Of a stretch of DNA of 64,000 nucleotides, positions 43,391 to 53,034 are shown in pieces. The notes under the pieces were generated by a model that saw only the letters and a list, made by a program, of their open reading frames with translations, was not told the DNA's origin and ran no database searches. A program made the position numbers and the translations under genes. Numbering within the stretch: the first letter of the stretch is position 1; each line of letters opens with the position of its first letter. Source of the stretch: Oceanirhabdus sp. W0125-5 (lineage in GTDB: Bacteria; Bacillota; Clostridia; Clostridiales; Clostridiaceae); NCBI RefSeq assembly GCF_027938815.1, contig NZ_CP115913.1:492001-556000 (forward strand), read 5' to 3'.

Positions 43391-43819
43391 TCATTTTGTA
43401 AAGTTAAAGAGTGCTATTCCTGATAGCATTAACCCTACTCCAATATACTTATATATTGTAAAGTGAGTTGCTTCAGTTCCAAACCAACCAAAAGCTTCAA
43501 TAATACCAGCTGAGGTTAGTTGACTTATAAGTATAATTCCAATAGCAATTGTAGGATTCAATGCTTCTATACTAAGCATAACAGTAAAAATAATTATGGC
43601 TCCAAATATACCACCGGTTAAATATAGTTTTTTGGCATCTGTTATATCTTTTAGGTTGCCATCACCAAAGATCATCATAATAATAAAAGTAAGTACTAGT
43701 GCTGTACCTTGAACAAATACATTAGTTTCCCATAAACCGATTTTCTCACTTAGCCTTGTATTGAATACCCCTTGAAAAGTCATACATAAACCTGCTATAA
43801 CTGCAAATATGAATTTCAT
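43391..43819 (-). CDS. DMT-superfamily small transporter (DUF606/YdcZ)
   Basis: 142 residues with five hydrophobic segments. The start MKFIFAVIAGLCMTFQGVFNTRL and the EALNPTIAIGIILISQL segment are typical of the YdcZ/DUF606 branch, half-size drug/metabolite transporters thought to work as pairs. Only one is present here. A good AGGAGG site; precedes the LysR regulator, which may control it. Confidence 0.85.
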   Translation of the reverse strand: MKFIFAVIAGLCMTFQGVFNTRLSEKIGLWETNVFVQGTALVLTFIIMMIFGDGNLKDITDAKKLYLTGGIFGAIIIFTVMLSIEALNPTIAIGIILISQLTSAGIIEAFGWFGTEATHFTIYKYIGVGLMLSGIALFNFTK

Positions 43820-43941
43820 ATCATTACCTCCTAAGAGTAGTTTTTCCCCAAAAAGATAAAATAATTTATAGAATATTAATCTTAGGATATGAAATCAGTA
43901 AAATAGAGTAGTAATGATATAAGTAATAACTCGTAAAATTA

Positions 43942-43970
43942 AGCCCTTAGTATCAACCTAAGGGCTTTTA
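43942..43970 (-). terminator. Terminator after the beta-helix gene
   Basis: AAGCCCTTAG / CTAAGGGCTT perfect 10-bp stem with a 7-nt loop, just beyond the beta-helix stop on the minus strand. Confidence 0.75.
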
Positions 43971-43972
43971 AG

Positions 43973-45010
43973 TTAACAACAGTTAACTTTCACATTTCCA
44001 TCAAAGACGTTATTTTCATCTGCTGGCGGGTAAGCACTAATGTTAGGGTCATTACATTCGAAGAAATTATCTCTAACTGCATTGTCTACGGATTCTCTTA
44101 ATAGAAGGACACCAGCCTTGTTGTTAGTTATGAATGCATTATCATCAACAAAATTCTCAGTTCCGTCGTCACCAATTGCAACTCCATTTCCAACATTGCA
44201 GATTACTCTATTAAATATAACTCTATTTAGCATACCATCATCAATATCTACACCGTCACCACAATTATATTCAATTTTGTTCTTAACAATGGAGTTTAAA
44301 TTTGTATCTTTTATATCTATACCGTCATCTCGATTTCTAGCAATACAGTTGTTCAAAATTAATGTTCTACCAAGTCTAGATCTAATACCATTATTTAAAT
44401 TACACTTGATAGTACAGCCGATGATTAAATTGAAGAGACATTCACCAGAGTCGTGTTCAATATTGATTCCATCATTCAAATTAAATGACATATTACAGTT
44501 TAGGACTAAAGTGTTTCCACCTGAGATTGTTAAACCATGATTACCATTTCTTTCACAGGTGCATTCAATAATACATGAATTATCACCATTAACAGTTATA
44601 CCATCGCCTTTATTATCGAGGCATTTTACACAGTTGAATAGGTTTCCACCTTCGGATTCATCAGTTACAAAGATACCAAATAAACAATTGCATACTTCAC
44701 AATTATCAATAGTACAATCTTTGCCGCTTATACTGATTCCGTTAGTATAGCCACCCTTAATAATAAAGTTTGAAATATATACACCATTTGCTTCTACATT
44801 GAACCCAGCTTCTCCCCCATCGTAGCAAACTCCTTGTAATATTGGTTTGTTTTTAGGGTCACCTTTGATTCTAAGTTTAGGTTTATCATCTGGAATGGTA
44901 ACAGATTCTTTATATACACCAGGACATACAATTATAGTATCTCCAGCTTCTGATAAAAAAACAGCATCATTAATAGTAGGTACGTCTAGAGGAACTCTTA
45001 TAATACTCAT
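43973..45010 (-). CDS. Right-handed parallel beta-helix repeat protein
   Basis: 345 residues; start at 45010 behind AGGAG (upstream in-frame ATGs lack a site). Starts VPTINDAVFLSEAGDTIIVCPGVY, the usual first strand of pectate-lyase-like helices, then about ten repeats of the kind N-x-x-G-I-x-I-x-x-x-x-x-N. No signal peptide, no catalytic motif clear. Unusually many cysteines. A divergent lipoprotein gene 300 bp away also ends in a beta-helix. Confidence 0.82.
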   Translation of the reverse strand: MSIIRVPLDVPTINDAVFLSEAGDTIIVCPGVYKESVTIPDDKPKLRIKGDPKNKPILQGVCYDGGEAGFNVEANGVYISNFIIKGGYTNGISISGKDCTIDNCEVCNCLFGIFVTDESEGGNLFNCVKCLDNKGDGITVNGDNSCIIECTCERNGNHGLTISGGNTLVLNCNMSFNLNDGINIEHDSGECLFNLIIGCTIKCNLNNGIRSRLGRTLILNNCIARNRDDGIDIKDTNLNSIVKNKIEYNCGDGVDIDDGMLNRVIFNRVICNVGNGVAIGDDGTENFVDDNAFITNNKAGVLLLRESVDNAVRDNFFECNDPNISAYPPADENNVFDGNVKVNCC

Positions 45011-45122
45011 ATTTTCAACTCCTTGCGTTGTTTTCTTTGAGTGCATCACTTTACAGTTCTTCGTTTTATAATATGTTCAGTAGTGAGTGTGGGTTCGCGA
45101 TTTCACATAAAATAAAAACAAA

Positions 45123-45137
45123 TTGAGAATTGTCCCT
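45123..45137. repeat. REP-like half site (degenerate)
   Basis: TTGAGAATTGTCCCT, one arm of the REP-like family with one change, in the intergenic space before the lipoprotein. Confidence 0.5.
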
Positions 45138-45309
45138 TAAAATGTAACCTTATTTTAACTTAAAATACTTTATTATACTGTAAAGTTATTATGGGTGATG
45201 AAAATGAGATGTAAAATATACTAAGAATCTTTGTTTTTATGGTGAATGTGAAATTTTGGAGCTAGTAGAGTCAAATAATAATAGAACTTATAGAAGAGGA
45301 GTGGGAGAT

Positions 45310-47781
45310 TTGAATAAGAAAGTATTAGCTATAGTTACGGCACTTATACTACTTGTTGGGTGCACAGTGAATGATTTAGATAAGCGTGGAGAGGATTTAT
45401 CTACGAAAAACAAAACTACCCAAAGAACAACACAAGGGGAGAAGGATGGGACAAGCATCAATGGAACTACAGCTGCAGATACAGATGCCAGCAGTGCTCA
45501 CTTTAATGAGCAAGGTGAGGCAAGCAATAACGGAGATAACACCGATAAAGATAGGACAAGTACTCATATAAAGCATGAAAATAAAGAAGAGACAAGCAAC
45601 AATCAAAGAGGAGAAACGGATGAAATAAAAATCAATTCAAATACTGAAGACAGATTAAAATTAGAAGAGATATTTGAAGATGATATAGGTTCAACCTATA
45701 AAAGAAGCAGTTCGTCAGGGAAGTTGCAGATAGATAAATTAGTGGATTTTGGAAGAAAAAAATATCTTCATGGAATATACTTTTTTTACGAAAGTTATGA
45801 TTTAGATGCCATGGAGAAAGGTGTGAAAAAATTTGATTCATACTACTATAATGTTAGTGAAAAAGGTATTGAACTGTTTACCCAAAACACAACAATTAAT
45901 ATATTAAAAAAAGAAGAAGCAGAGAAAAAAGAGAGTTGGAATGGCGACTTTATAACAGAGCAGGGAGAAAAATTTAACGCAGATTTCAAGGTTATAAGAT
46001 GGGATGAGAACAGCGTGCAGATAAGAATAAAATCAGTAAGTTCAGGGGAAAAAACTTTTAAAGAATATAAAGCAATTTATACATATGAAAAAGGTAAAGG
46101 ATTAACGTCAATATCTATAAAAAACAATCTTGAGAAAAATTATGAAATATCTGTACATAAAATCAATGAGAATCAGAGAATAGAACTTCAAAAACTTAGA
46201 TGGCCTGAGATAGATAAGGTATTTATACAAGAGGATAAAATTATAAAAGGATATTACGATTTAAGTGATGAATATTACGAAATGCTTAAAGGTAAGTTAA
46301 AAGAGTGTTTTAATATTCCAGAGGTTCCAAAAGAAGAAGCATTAAAAATACTTAAAGAATTCTACAGTAAAATGCCAGATGAATCCCAAAGAGCAGTAAG
46401 TTATATCAGTGATATGGGGAAGATAGTATATAAGGGGACAGATGATCCATACTTTCTAGCAGTGGCAGTTAAGGAATATGAAAGAAGAATAAAAGAATTC
46501 AGTAAAATTTATGAAGAAGAAAGAATAAGATATCCTAAACTTCATGATGGTCATATTCACTGGACAAAGATGCTTTTAAGCAAACCATATTTTCATTTAG
46601 GTGTTAGCGAAACATTTGATAGAAGATTAAATATCTACCTTGATAACTTTCTAAAACCAGTTGAATATGAGGATTATAGGTTTGCACCAACGGAAAAATT
46701 TATAGAGAATTTAATGTCTGAAGAATATCCCCAGTATATAAAAAATTACTTGAATTACAAGAAATATTCATATTATACGCTGGATTTGAGAAACAATCAC
46801 CTTAAATCAGAAAATCTATGGAAAAGTATAATTTCAATGGAAGAGATTAGAGACTCTGGAGATAGTAGATATGATGAATTTATAGAGGACATTTTTAAGG
46901 ATATGATAAAACCTAAAATATTGAGAGGAAAAATCAGCAAGCTCTATATAAAGACAATGGATGATTATGCTAAGTCTAGTAAAAATGAAAAACATAAAGA
47001 AATAATCTCACATATTAAAGAATTAAATAAAAAACATGGTGGAAATTATTCAGAGGAGCTTAATGAATATCTTATGAATTTTACTAATGCAATTAGTGAA
47101 AAGCATATAAAATATATTTTAGAAGATGCTAAGGAAAACAAACACGAGGAAGAGCTTTATTCACAGCTAGAAAATCACTATAAAGAGGTAGAAGAAATTA
47201 AGAGCGATAATATTGTAGAAGTTTGGAATGGATATGACTTTATAAAAGCAGTAAAGGATAATAATGTGATAAAAGTTATGGATCACATTGTAATAGATCC
47301 ATTTGAAGTTGATGAATATTTGAAAAAAATAAATACTTTTGATGGGAATATAAGATTTGAAGGAATTAAAAATCTCACAATTATTGGAGCGGGAAACACA
47401 CCTATAAGAGTAAGCGCAGCTTCAACATTTGAGGTATTTGGATTTATAGATTGTGAAAATATAATTATAAGAAATTTATCTATAGGACATTGGAATGATG
47501 CCTGTAATGGAGCAGTTATATATGCAGAAAATTCTTCAAATATAAGGGTTGAGAACAGTGTTTTATATGGGTGCGGAACCATAGGGTTGGAATATACAAA
47601 CGTAAAAAAAGCATCTGCGGTAAATACTCTAATATGGGACTGTTCAGAAGTAGGAATAGAGTTTTATCAAGTTCAAGGTGCGTATCTTAATAACGTGATA
47701 ATCACCGAGAATGGAAGAAATTCAGTGTACAAATGTGGGTGTAAAGATATCAATGAGATAAATGTATATCTGGGAAATTAA
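45310..47781 (+). CDS. Large lipoprotein with C-terminal beta-helix
   Basis: 823 residues from a TTG behind GAGGAGTGGGAG; this gives a proper signal peptide with lipobox LLVGC (Cys near residue 18). A Thr/Ser/Asn/Asp-rich linker (about 20-125) is followed by a unique domain (about 130-290), a helical charged region (about 330-610) and a C-terminal right-handed beta-helix (VEVWNGYDFIKAVKDN.., ITIIGAGNTPIRV, NIIIRNLSIGHWNDACNGAVIY). Surface-anchored; the helix may bind carbohydrate. No family recognised for the middle part. Confidence 0.72.
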   Translation: MNKKVLAIVTALILLVGCTVNDLDKRGEDLSTKNKTTQRTTQGEKDGTSINGTTAADTDASSAHFNEQGEASNNGDNTDKDRTSTHIKHENKEETSNNQRGETDEIKINSNTEDRLKLEEIFEDDIGSTYKRSSSSGKLQIDKLVDFGRKKYLHGIYFFYESYDLDAMEKGVKKFDSYYYNVSEKGIELFTQNTTINILKKEEAEKKESWNGDFITEQGEKFNADFKVIRWDENSVQIRIKSVSSGEKTFKEYKAIYTYEKGKGLTSISIKNNLEKNYEISVHKINENQRIELQKLRWPEIDKVFIQEDKIIKGYYDLSDEYYEMLKGKLKECFNIPEVPKEEALKILKEFYSKMPDESQRAVSYISDMGKIVYKGTDDPYFLAVAVKEYERRIKEFSKIYEEERIRYPKLHDGHIHWTKMLLSKPYFHLGVSETFDRRLNIYLDNFLKPVEYEDYRFAPTEKFIENLMSEEYPQYIKNYLNYKKYSYYTLDLRNNHLKSENLWKSIISMEEIRDSGDSRYDEFIEDIFKDMIKPKILRGKISKLYIKTMDDYAKSSKNEKHKEIISHIKELNKKHGGNYSEELNEYLMNFTNAISEKHIKYILEDAKENKHEEELYSQLENHYKEVEEIKSDNIVEVWNGYDFIKAVKDNNVIKVMDHIVIDPFEVDEYLKKINTFDGNIRFEGIKNLTIIGAGNTPIRVSAASTFEVFGFIDCENIIIRNLSIGHWNDACNGAVIYAENSSNIRVENSVLYGCGTIGLEYTNVKKASAVNTLIWDCSEVGIEFYQVQGAYLNNVIITENGRNSVYKCGCKDINEINVYLGN

Positions 47782-47802
47782 AACTATCAGTGATGAAAAA
47801 GA

Positions 47803-47828
47803 TAAGTGGACAGATAACTGTCCACTTA
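47803..47828 (+). terminator. Terminator after the lipoprotein
   Basis: AAGTGGACAG / CTGTCCACTT stem around a short loop, shortly after the stop codon. Confidence 0.75.
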
Positions 47829-47965
47829 AATTACTATATTATCAATTTATTAATCTATCGATTTTTGTCTTCGAATCCTTGAAACAATATAAAATTGTAA
47901 TTTCAAATACAATATCTTATCTAAAGATAAGATGAGTAAACATCTCTTCTTCTAAAGACCAATAC

Positions 47966-48048
47966 AATGTAGATTTTCACCTAAGTGAAAATCATCCATC
48001 ATTATACATTGTCCATTATCAATTATACATTTGATTCTAAGCTATTAT
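47966..48048. repeat. Hairpin plus AATTATACATT element, copy B
   Basis: GATTTTCAC-CTAA-GTGAAAATC hairpin, then CATCCATCATTATACATT and ATCAATTATACATTTG. The stem arms differ from copy A, but the loop CTAA and the tail are kept, so the structure rather than the stem sequence is conserved. Confidence 0.65.
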
Positions 48049-48070
48049 TCACTCAAAAAGCCTTTGGCTT

Positions 48071-49462
48071 TTAAAACTCAGCGTTCTTTGGAGTTCTTGG
48101 GAATGGTATTACGTCTCTGATGTTTTCCATTCCAGTTAAGAACATGATAAGTCTTTCAAATCCGATACCGAATCCAGAGTGTACAGTTCCACCGTACTTT
48201 CTAAGTTCTAGGTACCACCAGTAATCTTCCTTGCTAAGCTCCATTTCTTCTAATCTCTTCTCAAGCATATCAAGTCTTTCTTCTCTCTGACTTCCACCAA
48301 CAAGCTCTCCAACGCTAGGAACAAGTAAGTCCATAGCAGCAACAGTCTTGTTGTCATCGTTCATTCTCATATAGAATGCTTTGATATCTTTTGGATAATC
48401 AGTAATAAATACAGGTTTTCCAAATACTTCTCCAGATATATATTTTTCGTGTTCAGTTTGAAGATCGCATCCCCACTCAACTGGGAATTCAAACTTTTTA
48501 CCACTGTTTTGTAATTTTTCAACAGCCTCTGTATAAGTGATTACACCAAAATCTGATTCTAAAACATTAGTTAATCTCTCAATAAGAGTTTTATCAACGA
48601 ATTTGTTGAAGAATTCCATTTCTTCAGGAGCGTGCTCCATAACAAATTTAATTACGTATTTTACTAAGTCTTCAGCAACTTCCATATCATCCTTAAGATC
48701 AGCAAATGCCATCTCAGGCTCAATCATCCAGAATTCGTTAGCGTGAATTCTTGTGTTTGAGTTTTCAGCTCTGAATGTAGGTCCAAAAGTATAGATGTTT
48801 CTGTGTGATAATGCAAAAATCTCTCCGTTTAATTGTCCACTAACAGTTAGGTTAGTCTCTTTTCCAAAGAAATCTTGAGTAGTATCAACTGTACCATCTT
48901 CGTTCTTAGGAATATCGTTTAGCGGTAGAGTTGTAACTCTGAACATTTCACCAGCACCCTCACAGTCACTTCCAGTTAGGATTGGAGTGTGAACATATAC
49001 AAATCCTCTTTCAAAGAAGAATTGGTGTATAGCGTGTGATACTAAAGAACGTACTCTGAATACTGCAGAGAAAGTGTTACTTCTTGGTCTTAAGTGAGCA
49101 ATAGTTCTAAGGTACTCAAGTGAGTGTCTCTTTTTCTGTAGAGGATAGTCAGTGTTTGACATACCAACAACCTCAACAGATTCAGCGTGAATCTCAAATG
49201 GCTGCTTAGTTCCAGGCGTTTCAACAACCTTACCTACAATACATAAAGATGAAGAAATAGGAAGTTTAGATATTTCTTTAAAGTTCTCTAATTTATCATC
49301 AAATACTATTTGAACATTCTTGAAGAAGCTCCCATCGTTAACTTCTATGAAACCAAAAGTTTTTTGACTTCTTAAAGTTCTAATCCATCCTTCAATTTGA
49401 ATTGACGTGTTAAGGTGTTTTTCTGTATCTCTGTATAGAGATTTGATTAAAGTAGTTTTCAT
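48071..49462 (-). CDS. asnS: Asparaginyl-tRNA synthetase
   Basis: 463 residues, class IIb. N-terminal OB-fold anticodon domain ([25 protein letters not shown]), then class II motifs: [24 protein letters not shown] (motif 2) and [15 protein letters not shown] (motif 3). Charges tRNA-Asn. AGGAGG site. Controlled by the T-box leader at 49553-49850. Confidence 0.96.
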   Translation of the reverse strand: MKTTLIKSLYRDTEKHLNTSIQIEGWIRTLRSQKTFGFIEVNDGSFFKNVQIVFDDKLENFKEISKLPISSSLCIVGKVVETPGTKQPFEIHAESVEVVGMSNTDYPLQKKRHSLEYLRTIAHLRPRSNTFSAVFRVRSLVSHAIHQFFFERGFVYVHTPILTGSDCEGAGEMFRVTTLPLNDIPKNEDGTVDTTQDFFGKETNLTVSGQLNGEIFALSHRNIYTFGPTFRAENSNTRIHANEFWMIEPEMAFADLKDDMEVAEDLVKYVIKFVMEHAPEEMEFFNKFVDKTLIERLTNVLESDFGVITYTEAVEKLQNSGKKFEFPVEWGCDLQTEHEKYISGEVFGKPVFITDYPKDIKAFYMRMNDDNKTVAAMDLLVPSVGELVGGSQREERLDMLEKRLEEMELSKEDYWWYLELRKYGGTVHSGFGIGFERLIMFLTGMENIRDVIPFPRTPKNAEF

Positions 49463-49552
49463 AAACGTACCTCCTTCGATTTTGTGTTTGAATTTATTAA
49501 TAAATTTTTAGGGATGATCATGTTATTTCATCAATACATCTAAAAAAGGCAA

Positions 49553-49850
49553 TAAAAAAACTTTCATCCCTATAGTAAGGGACGAAAGTGAACTTCCGCG
49601 GTACCACCCAAATTGCCTTTTGGCCTCTCTATCACAGCGTGCAAGGTGAATATCATAAATAATAATAAAAGCAGCATTACTGTGTCCAATGAATAACGGT
49701 TTGGCTCCGTCTAGTCCTACTAACAATAAAAGTATTGCTTTCAGGTAGAAACTCAGAGATGTTCTTCAATATAAGCATCGTATAAGGCTCACACCATTCC
49801 TTACTCGCTGGGACTACATCCTATATTTACTCTTCTCATCATAGTATTTA
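49553..49850 (-). promoter_or_regulatory. T-box riboswitch for asnS
   Basis: On the minus strand the leader begins with GAGTAAATATAGG..AGCGAGTAAGG and stem I, carries the T-box GGGTGGTACCGCGG (revcomp of 49597-49611 region) and ends in a terminator at 49588-49553 (CTTTCGTCCC / GGGATGAAAG with a T7 run). The specifier region GAAGAACATCTCTGAG contains AAC at 49763-49761, matching asparagine. Uncharged tRNA-Asn should relieve termination. Confidence 0.9.
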
Positions 49851-49914
49851 AAGTGTATTATTTGTTAATATATGTTTTACCATAAAAATGGTGAAAAATC
49901 AATAGAAAATTTAA

Positions 49915-50457
49915 CTAATTAAGAGAAAAACTCTTCAATACCATTTCGTTTTTATCATTAATTGGTTTCCATAATTCTATACTTTCAATGATTAATGATT
50001 TCTTAAAATTAAGGGACTGTACTAAAGTGCATGCTGATACATATTCAGCTTGAGACCATTTTCTAGTTGAAAAATTATTATTTGCTAAAGAAATATGAAG
50101 ATCCCAAGCATTAATATCATCTCTTACAGAAAATCCTCTTAATTTAAGTTGATTATTAATATGCTTGATAAATTCCATAACTTTTAAATCTTTATTAATT
50201 AATAAATTTACAGATTTAAAAGGTGGCTCAAAGCAGATTGCACCATTTACTTCAATAATAAAAGGAGATTTTCCAGATATAATTTCGTCTAAGGCAGAAA
50301 TAAGTTTATCTATTTGTGGATTATCAATAACTTCCAAAGTCATGTGGAGTATAGGAAGGTCTTGGTATAAATCGTATTTAGCACTTATTTTCTTTTGAAT
50401 TTCTTCAATTTGAGAATATGATTCCGAATCTAAAATTCCAACTAAATAATATTTCAA
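49915..50457 (-). CDS. 2H phosphoesterase (2'-5' RNA ligase family)
   Basis: 180 residues. Two H-x-T/S motifs are intact: H38-M-T40 (ILHMTLEV) and H121-I-S123 (DLHISLAN), the catalytic pair of the LigT/2H family that handles 2'-phosphate or cyclic phosphate RNA ends or small cyclic nucleotides. The best ribosome site (AAAGGAG) lies about 28 bases before the ATG. Second gene of a tandem pair with a paralog of the same length upstream. Confidence 0.85.
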   Translation of the reverse strand: MKYYLVGILDSESYSQIEEIQKKISAKYDLYQDLPILHMTLEVIDNPQIDKLISALDEIISGKSPFIIEVNGAICFEPPFKSVNLLINKDLKVMEFIKHINNQLKLRGFSVRDDINAWDLHISLANNNFSTRKWSQAEYVSACTLVQSLNFKKSLIIESIELWKPINDKNEMVLKSFSLN

Positions 50458-50510
50458 TTTCTACGCCGTTAGATACGACTTTCAACTCCTTTCAATAAAC
50501 GTTAAGGTAA

Positions 50511-51053
50511 TTAAAAGCTTCTTAATGGAAAACTCATAATAACATTATCTTTTCTTGGTCCACCGATTCTCCAAAGTTCTAATTTAACGATTTTACCGTA
50601 GCTTATAATTTCTTCACATGGTTTGCTTTTTATAACTGATAAACAAGTGTTTTTAGATAATAATTTTTTAAAATTGTAATTTCCATTTGCAATTGGAATC
50701 ATAAGAGTATTATTTTTAGTACTTAATTTCATACCATGTAGAGATAAAGTATCAGAAATATTTCTCTGTATAGTAGAAATATATCCACTTTGATCTATTT
50801 CAATATAAACCTTATTATCTTTAGTTAAAGACATAGAATTATTAACTTTAATTTTAAAATGTTTATATGGTGCTAAGACCTTACATACTACAGATTCAGC
50901 GATATCCATATCAATATCTAAAAGTGTACAAATAGGTACATGTAGTGTAGATGTAGGTTTATATAAATTTAGTTTTCTACAAACATTTCGTTGAATTTCT
51001 TTTAAATTATAATGATTACTCCTTTCGAAAAGAGCTACTAATTGATATTTCAT
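50511..51053 (-). CDS. 2H-family paralog with degenerate catalytic motifs
   Basis: 180 residues from the ATG at 51053 behind GGAGGA (a longer frame from 51083 has no site). Aligns with the neighbour throughout (MKYQLVALFE / MKYYLVGILD, ELWRIGGP / ELWKPIND), but the first motif is H38-V-P and the second is M118-I-P instead of His-x-Ser. So the second catalytic His is absent. Probably a non-catalytic partner or regulator of the neighbouring enzyme. Confidence 0.75.
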   Translation of the reverse strand: MKYQLVALFERSNHYNLKEIQRNVCRKLNLYKPTSTLHVPICTLLDIDMDIAESVVCKVLAPYKHFKIKVNNSMSLTKDNKVYIEIDQSGYISTIQRNISDTLSLHGMKLSTKNNTLMIPIANGNYNFKKLLSKNTCLSVIKSKPCEEIISYGKIVKLELWRIGGPRKDNVIMSFPLRSF

Positions 51054-51089
51054 AAATTCCTCCACTATATTAATCCGATACATTTTAAT

Positions 51090-51111
51090 TATAGAGATTC
51101 CAAGTGAAACT
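51090..51111. repeat. MITE-like half element
   Basis: TATAGAGATTCCAAGTGAAAC, one terminal arm of the 104-bp family without its partner; located upstream of the 2H pair. Confidence 0.6.
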
Positions 51112-51285
51112 CTATAGTTGAATTTATACTATTATATCACATTTAACTATAATTGTATTATTACTTTACTAAATGGATAATTAATTAGAAAGAAAATTTA
51201 AAAAATATTAAATAAAATATAATTTATTTAGAGATACTAAAACGGTAACAGTCAATAAATTTTATTTTAATAGGGAGGATTCAAA

Positions 51286-51441
51286 ATGGAAAACAGAAGT
51301 ATAGGTTGCACAGTAAAAGAATGTAAACATAATAATAATGGTATGAATTGTTGTACACTAGAAAGAATAGAAGTAAAGTGTCATACTCCACGTGCTGAAT
51401 CTCCAGAATGCACAGATTGTGCTAGCTTCTGTAGAAGATAA
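51286..51441 (+). CDS. DUF1540 cysteine-rich protein, 51 aa
   Basis: ATG at 51286 behind GGGAGGA. 51 residues with seven cysteines or more: IGCTVKECKHNN, NCCTLERIEVKC, PECTDCASFCRR. This is the DUF1540 pattern, small metal-binding-like proteins common in clostridia and often linked to sporulation. Own terminator at 51457-51494. Confidence 0.88.
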   Translation: MENRSIGCTVKECKHNNNGMNCCTLERIEVKCHTPRAESPECTDCASFCRR

Positions 51442-51456
51442 CTTTAAATTTTCTAA

Positions 51457-51494
51457 TATTGAAAAAACCCTCCTTTGGAGGGTTTTTCAATATT
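51457..51494 (+). terminator. Terminator after the DUF1540 gene
   Basis: AAAAACCCTCC-TTT-GGAGGGTTTTT: GC-rich stem with a 3-nt loop and T-run on both strands. Confidence 0.85.
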
Positions 51495-51599
51495 ATGAAA
51501 AAAATTAATGTAATAACAATAAAAAATACTTAAAAAAGATTAAAATCTACACTATAATACTTATTTAGATGTTGTTTATAGAGGATAAATCTATGATTT

Positions 51600-51763
51600 T
51601 TAATCAATATTTGATATAATACTTATAGTTATGCGAATGAGGGAACGAGATAGGTGATAAATCGTTTAATACTTGAGTAGCGCAGAGAGCTGTAGTTATA
51701 TTGAAATCGAGCTTTTTGAGCAGCTTGAAAGTAAATTTTACAATAGGGTAAGGATGAATATAG
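51600..51763 (+). promoter_or_regulatory. Structured leader of murA
   Basis: About 160 nt between TTGATATAATACTT-type promoter DNA and murA. It includes GAGTAGCGCAGAGAGCTGTAG, similar to the AGAGAGC part of T-box stem I, and a GAGCTTTTTGAGCAGCTTGAAAG pairing, but no T-box TGGTACCGCG and no terminator. Function unknown; possibly a degenerate T-box. Confidence 0.35.
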
Positions 51764-53023
51764 ATGAATAAAATCGTTATACAAGGTGGAAAGAGAATAA
51801 ATGGTGAAGTAGATATTAGTGGTGCTAAAAACGCAGCAGTTGCAATTTTACCTGCAGCTATATTAGCTAGCGAAGGAAAATGTTGTATAGAGAATGTGCC
51901 GAATATTAAAGATGTTAATTGCATGCTTAAGATACTAGAAAGCTTAGGGTGTGAAATCGAAAGAAATGAATCTACTATATGTATAGACAGTACTAATATT
52001 AAAACCGTTTATGCTAATATTGATGAAGTAAGAAAGATGAGAGCATCATATTATTTGATTGGTTCAATGTTAAGTAGATTCAAGGAATGTAGTGTTGATT
52101 TACCTGGTGGATGTGCAATAGGAGTAAGACCAATTGATCAGCATATAAAAGGATTTGAAGCTCTTGGAACAGAGGTTGAAATCAGCCATGGTTCTGTTAA
52201 AGTTAAAGCAGATAAACTTCAAGGAACTAATATTTTCTTTGATGTTGTTAGTGTTGGAGCAACGATTAACGTGATGATGAGTGCCGTTTTAGCAGAAGGT
52301 ACTACAATACTTGAGAATGTTGCAAAGGAACCACATGTTGTTGATGTAGCAAACTTTTTAAATGCTATGGGAGCAGATGTAAAGGGTGCTGGTACGGATG
52401 TTATTAGAATAAAAGGTGTAGAAAAATTACATGGATGTACTTATAGTGTAATTCCAGATCAGATTGAGGCTGGAACATTTATGATAGCTGCAGCGGCTTG
52501 TGGAGATGAAGTACGAATTAAGAATGTAATACCTAAGCATTTGGAATCTATATCAGCGAAGCTTATTGAAATGGGTGTTGAAATAATAGAAGATGATGAT
52601 TCTATTATTGTTAAATCAAACAAAAATCTTAAAGCTGTTAATGTTAAAACACTACCATATCCAGGATTCCCTACAGATGTTCAACAACCAATGTCAGTAT
52701 TATTGACAGTGGCAGAAGGAAGAAGTATAGTTAATGAAAGTATATGGGAATCAAGATTCAGACATCTAGATGAACTTGAAAAGATGGGTGCAAAGGTTAA
52801 AGTTGAAGGTAGAATTGCTGTTTTTGATGGTGTTAATAAGCTAACTGGAGCAGAGGTTGAGGCATCAGACTTAAGAGCGGGCGCAGCTATGGTAATAGCT
52901 GGATTAATGGCTGAGGGAACAACTCATATTAGTGGGCTTGAGCATTTAGATAGAGGATATCCTAATATAGAAAAAAAATTAAGTGCTTTAGGTGCACAAA
53001 TAAAAAGAATTAATGTTGAATAA
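51764..53023 (+). CDS. murA: UDP-N-acetylglucosamine 1-carboxyvinyltransferase
   Basis: First committed step of peptidoglycan synthesis (PEP transfer to UDP-GlcNAc). 419 residues, EPT inside-out barrel. Start [25 protein letters not shown]; the fosfomycin-target Cys117 is in [12 protein letters not shown], and the C-terminal [12 protein letters not shown] and HLDRGY are intact. Followed 11 bp later by a YycJ-type hydrolase, likely one operon. Confidence 0.95.
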   Translation: MNKIVIQGGKRINGEVDISGAKNAAVAILPAAILASEGKCCIENVPNIKDVNCMLKILESLGCEIERNESTICIDSTNIKTVYANIDEVRKMRASYYLIGSMLSRFKECSVDLPGGCAIGVRPIDQHIKGFEALGTEVEISHGSVKVKADKLQGTNIFFDVVSVGATINVMMSAVLAEGTTILENVAKEPHVVDVANFLNAMGADVKGAGTDVIRIKGVEKLHGCTYSVIPDQIEAGTFMIAAAACGDEVRIKNVIPKHLESISAKLIEMGVEIIEDDDSIIVKSNKNLKAVNVKTLPYPGFPTDVQQPMSVLLTVAEGRSIVNESIWESRFRHLDELEKMGAKVKVEGRIAVFDGVNKLTGAEVEASDLRAGAAMVIAGLMAEGTTHISGLEHLDRGYPNIEKKLSALGAQIKRINVE

Positions 53024-53034
53024 AGGTGACTTTT

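Noticed and set aside
44040..44540. Long open frame on the plus strand (166 codons)
   Set aside because: It is antisense to the repeat-rich beta-helix gene; its Ser/Pro-rich product has no ribosome site and reflects the codon pattern of the real gene.
49523..49726. Minus-strand frame of 67 codons
   Set aside because: It falls inside the T-box leader of asnS.
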